7,324 nt of DNA, taken from assembly GCA_902783175.1 (NCBI GenBank), contig CACZQA010000158.1, positions 1 to 7,324 on the forward strand. The letters run 5' to 3'. Under the pieces are notes generated by a model. That model was not told the DNA's origin and ran no database searches. It was given only the letters and a program-made list of their open reading frames with translations. Within the stretch, counting starts at the first letter, position 1; each line of letters opens with the position of its first letter. The position numbers and the translations under genes are program-made. Shown here one piece after another: positions 6,534 through 7,324 of the stretch. This stretch comes from an uncultured Coriobacteriaceae bacterium (GTDB taxonomy: Bacteria; Actinomycetota; Coriobacteriia; Coriobacteriales; QAMH01).

Positions 6534-6573
6534 GAAGGCACAGGAAAGGACGTCCTCATGTCGTGGTGCCTTC
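6534..6573. repeat. Inverted repeat with central palindrome upstream of valS
   Basis: GAAGGCAC (6534-6541) and GTGCCTTC (6566-6573) are perfect 8-nt inverted copies. Between them sits a perfect 10-bp palindrome, AGGACGTCCT (6547-6556). The element lies 33 nt before the valS TATAAT box and after the clpX terminator. It could be an operator with an inner site or simply chance. It is not a T-box leader: no conserved T-box sequence is seen and the likely promoter lies downstream of it. Confidence 0.5.
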
Positions 6574-6606
6574 AGAAGACGTGCCGCTCAAAGATGGAGT
6601 ATCCTC

Positions 6607-6612
6607 TATAAT
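6607..6612 (+). promoter_or_regulatory. -10 box of the valS promoter
   Basis: A perfect TATAAT lies 41 nt before the preferred valS ATG. No convincing -35 stands at 16-18 nt (CCGCTC is at 6584-6589), so an activator or a weak -35 is possible. The predicted start near 6619 leaves a leader of about 35 nt, too short for a riboswitch. Confidence 0.6.
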
Positions 6613-6653
6613 CTTGTGCATTCGTGTGAACTATGAGAGAAAGCAAGACCCCT

Positions 6654-7324
6654 ATGTCAGAGATGTCCAAGAACTACGATCCGGCGCTGGTTGAGGAGCA
6701 GATGCTCCACAAGTGGCTCGACGGCAAGTACTATGCCCGCTCGAAGGGCGAGGGCGACCGCACGGTCGTCATCCCGCCGCCAAACGTCACGGGCATGCTG
6801 CATATGGGGCACGCGCTCGACGACACGATCCAAGACACCTATATCCGCTACTCGCGCATGCGCGGCTATTCGACGCGCTGGATCTTGGGCACCGACCATG
6901 CGGGCATCGCCACGCAGACCAAGGTCGACAAGAAGCTCAAGGCGGAGGGCATCTCACGCCTGGCAATCGGCCGCGAGAAGTTCCTCGAGGAATGCCAGAA
7001 GTGGCGCGAGGAGTACGGCGGAATCATCGTGGAGCAGATCAAGCGCATGGGCTGCTCCGTCGACTTCGACGACGAGAAGTTCACCATGTCGCCGGACTAC
7101 GCCAAGGCCGTGCGCAAGGTCTTCTGCGACTGGTACCACGACGACATGATCTACCGCGGCAAGCGCATCGTGAACTGGTGCCCGAGCTGCATGACCGCCA
7201 TCTCCGACGCGGAGGTAAACTATGAGGACCAGGCAGGCCATTTCTGGCATTTGCGGTATCCGTATACCGACGGCAGCGGCTACATCGAGATGGCGACCAC
7301 CCGTCCCGAGACGATGCTCGGCGA
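6654..7324 (+). CDS. valS: Valyl-tRNA synthetase, N-terminal part (3' partial)
   Basis: The gene runs off the right edge after 223 full codons of what is usually an 850-900 residue protein. It charges tRNA-Val with valine. Class I features are clear: PPPNVTG (41-47) followed by the HIGH-type motif HMGH (50-53), GTDHAGIATQ (79-88), NWCPSC (174-179) with TAISDAEV, and TTRPETMLG (215-223). The last opens the CP1 editing domain that hydrolyses mischarged Thr-tRNA. This combination separates ValS from IleS and LeuS. Three in-frame ATGs exist at 6633, 6654 and 6663. The 6654 start is preferred because the purine run GAGAGAAAG lies about 10 nt upstream, while 6633 has no SD and 6663 sits too close to its only GAG. 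Expression appears independent of clpX, given the terminator and its own TATAAT box. Confidence 0.96.
   Translation, partial: MSEMSKNYDPALVEEQMLHKWLDGKYYARSKGEGDRTVVIPPPNVTGMLHMGHALDDTIQDTYIRYSRMRGYSTRWILGTDHAGIATQTKVDKKLKAEGISRLAIGREKFLEECQKWREEYGGIIVEQIKRMGCSVDFDDEKFTMSPDYAKAVRKVFCDWYHDDMIYRGKRIVNWCPSCMTAISDAEVNYEDQAGHFWHLRYPYTDGSGYIEMATTRPETMLG

Noticed and set aside
6506..6653. A T-box or other riboswitch upstream of valS
   Set aside because: No T-box conserved sequence or specifier stem is visible, and the TATAAT box leaves a leader of only about 35 nt.

Overview
The window is GC-rich bacterial chromosomal DNA carrying ordinary core genes packed closely together. Third codon positions are strongly G/C, GTG and TTG starts occur, and one gene looks leaderless. 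A tRNA-Leu – tig – clpP – clpX – valS order follows. Together these suggest a high-GC Gram-positive bacterium, most likely an actinobacterium of the Coriobacteriia type. The lineage is an inference from gene content and base composition; no rRNA or marker phylogeny was possible here.

Layout. (1) Positions 1-821 (+) hold the C-terminal nuclease end of a large AddA/RecB-like helicase-nuclease whose start lies outside the window. (2) dinB (DNA polymerase IV), 2062-818 (-), converges on it; the two stop codons overlap inside one CTAG. (3) A 94-nt divergent promoter region (2063-2156) separates dinB from a GTG-started DUF47/PhoU-like gene (2157-2828, +), which ends at a GC-rich hairpin. (4) tRNA-Leu(UAG), 2955-3039, with encoded CCA. 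(5) The protein-quality-control cluster tig (trigger factor, 3118-4434), clpP (4489-5121) and clpX (5125-6432), closed by a textbook intrinsic terminator at 6469-6505. (6) A short intergenic region with an inverted repeat and a TATAAT box, then the first 223 codons of valS (valyl-tRNA synthetase), which runs off the right edge.

How the genes work together. Trigger factor meets nascent chains at the ribosome exit tunnel. ClpX unfolds selected proteins and threads them into the ClpP protease chamber. The three are therefore a folding/degradation unit, probably co-transcribed: clpP and clpX are 3 nt apart, and tig and clpP are separated by 54 nt holding a hairpin without a T-tract. The left end (helicase-nuclease and dinB) concerns DNA repair. 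The tRNA and valS serve translation. The DUF47 gene is usually tied to Pit phosphate transport, but no pit gene is visible here.

I see no mobile element, CRISPR array, phage gene or toxin-antitoxin pair, and no undescribed multi-gene system. The points worth a second look are small: a trigger factor whose PPIase domain lacks the usual pocket aromatics, a probable leaderless dinB, an orphan DUF47 gene, a nearly perfect hairpin between tig and clpP, a possible alternative fold at the clpX terminator, and an inverted repeat upstream of valS.
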